NCBI GenBank assembly: GCA_030631505.1
Contig: DAOVKX010000018.1
Coordinates: 1 to 14,707 of the forward strand
DNA from: Candidatus Nanohaloarchaea archaeon
GTDB taxonomy: Archaea > EX4484-52 > DAOVKX01
DNA: 14,707 nucleotides
Direction of reading: 5' to 3'
How positions within the stretch are numbered: the first letter of the stretch is position 1; each line of letters opens with the position of its first letter. Shown piece by piece: positions 13,874-14,707 of the stretch. The notes beneath the pieces were generated by a model that was given only the letters and a program-made list of their open reading frames with translations, had not been told where the DNA came from and did not search any database. The translations under genes and the position numbers were made by a program.

Positions 13874-14707
13874 ATGAAAAAAAGAGTGCATATTTTGATG
13901 AGTCTTAGTATTATTTTAGTTTTAGTTATCTCAGGCTGTACCAATTCTTCAATAACAGGAAACGCCAACGAAGGTTCTAATCAAAACAATAATGAAAAAA
14001 TTTCAAACGAACAGGTTCTAAGCTGGAACAAGACATTTGGCGGTTCTAGTTGGGATTATGGAACTTCTGTGCAGCAGACCTCTGATGGGGGGTTTATTGT
14101 TGCAGGCACCACGAGCTCTTTCGGTGCTGGTAGAACTGATGTCTGGATTATAAAGACTGGTTCCAATGGCAACGAACAATGGAACAAGACATTTGGCAGT
14201 TATGATGATGACTCTGGATGGTCTGTGCAGCAGACAACTGACGGAGGGTTTATTGTTACCGGTTATACAGAGTCTTTCGGTGCTGGACAGAAGGATATAT
14301 GGCTAATAAAGACAGATTTGAATGGCAAAGAACAATGGAACAAGACGTTTGGTGGTTCTAATCAGGATAAGGGTTATTCAGTTCAGCAAACCACGGATGG
14401 AGGGTTTATTGTTGCAGGTCTTACAGAATCTTTCGGTGGTGGTGAGGTATGGCTGATAAAGACAGATTCAAATGGCAACGAACAATGGAACAAGACATTT
14501 GGAGGTCCTGATAAATATTTCGAAATTTCTGTCCAACAAACCTCTGATAATAGTTTTATTATTTTCAGTAGTGTAATGACCGTATATCCCGGATTTAATA
14601 CGCATAGTAATGTCTGGCTGATAAAGACTGATTCTGAAGGAAACGAGACATGGAATAAAACATTTGGCGATTCTACGGAGGGATATGGTGCTTCTGTGCA
14701 GCAGACC
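13874..14707 (+). CDS. Tandem-repeat lipoprotein, beta-propeller-like (3' end outside window)
   Basis: The frame is open to the window end with 278 codons visible. ATG 13874 has GGTGA (13863-13867) six bases upstream. A lipoprotein signal peptide ends I-S-G-C with Cys22. Next come T-N-S-S-I-T-G-N-A and a polar Asn/Glu linker. From W-N-K-T-F-G at 14024 the protein consists of repeats of 52, 52, 50 and 55 residues, with a fifth begun. The motifs in order are W-N-K-T-F-G, S-V-Q-Q-T-x-D-G-G-F-I-V, S-F-G-x-G and V/I-W-L-I-K-T-D. This repeat is familiar from many archaeal and bacterial secreted proteins and is generally taken to form beta-propeller blades. It is likely a surface-attached binding protein; the ligand is unknown. 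The C-terminus is unseen. Confidence 0.85.
   Translation, partial: MKKRVHILMSLSIILVLVISGCTNSSITGNANEGSNQNNNEKISNEQVLSWNKTFGGSSWDYGTSVQQTSDGGFIVAGTTSSFGAGRTDVWIIKTGSNGNEQWNKTFGSYDDDSGWSVQQTTDGGFIVTGYTESFGAGQKDIWLIKTDLNGKEQWNKTFGGSNQDKGYSVQQTTDGGFIVAGLTESFGGGEVWLIKTDSNGNEQWNKTFGGPDKYFEISVQQTSDNSFIIFSSVMTVYPGFNTHSNVWLIKTDSEGNETWNKTFGDSTEGYGASVQQT
14024..14707 (+). repeat. Tandem coding repeats of about 156 bp
   Basis: Repeat units start at 14024, 14180, 14336, 14486 and 14651 (periods 156, 156, 150 and 165 bp). Conservation is partly at DNA level: a 32-base stretch at 14165-14196 recurs unchanged at 14471-14502. The array continues past the window edge. Confidence 0.8.

Noticed and set aside
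1..14707. CRISPR array, transposon ends, integrase or toxin-antitoxin genes
   Set aside because: No spaced direct repeats, terminal inverted repeats or recognisable enzyme motifs were seen; the only repeats are inside coding regions.

Overview
The window looks archaeal, most likely a DPANN-type genome (Woesearchaeota/Pacearchaeota-like); the exact lineage is inference. The reasons are TATA boxes (one with a BRE-like element) about 25-30 nt ahead of starts, Shine-Dalgarno sequences of GGTGA or GGGG type, very large secreted proteins crowded with N-glycosylation sequons (N-x-S/T), and two lipoproteins with an S-x-I-T-G-N-A stretch after the lipobox, a pattern I associate with DPANN secretomes. 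The DNA is AT-rich and gene-dense.

Left third (2-6920, + strand): three secreted or envelope proteins in a row. First is the C-terminal 1184 residues of a giant Ig-like repeat glycoprotein cut by the window edge. Then comes a 290-residue protein with a signal peptide and a C-terminal membrane anchor. One base later follows an 813-residue protein with three N-terminal Ig-like repeats, an acidic Pro/Thr/Glu linker, two further beta domains and two C-terminal membrane helices.

Middle (7030-12605): a minus-strand unit and a plus-strand unit diverge from a 52-bp region (9053-9104). Leftward run a coiled-coil protein with SHOCT-like hairpins and a DUF4129-like C-terminal region, a 60-residue single-span membrane protein, and a membrane metallopeptidase with HEFFH. 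Rightward run a MoxR AAA+ ATPase, a DUF58 protein whose best start is a non-standard ACG, and a BatA-type membrane VWA protein. After its own promoter comes a zinc-ribbon protein. MoxR, DUF58 and VWA proteins form a known chaperone/insertase-like module (MoxR-VWA, Bat/CoxD-like). Here it sits beside envelope proteins and an M50-like protease, so a role in folding, assembly or quality control at the cell envelope is the best inference.

Right end (12606-14707): a 352-nt intergenic stretch with several short hairpins, then two lipoproteins. One is a cysteine-stapled helical-repeat protein with an exact C-x13-C period. The other, cut by the window end, is a tandem-repeat protein (about 52 residues per repeat, WNKTFG / DGGFI motifs) of presumed beta-propeller type. 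A hairpin followed by T5 separates them. No tRNA, rRNA, CRISPR array, transposase or integrase was found.
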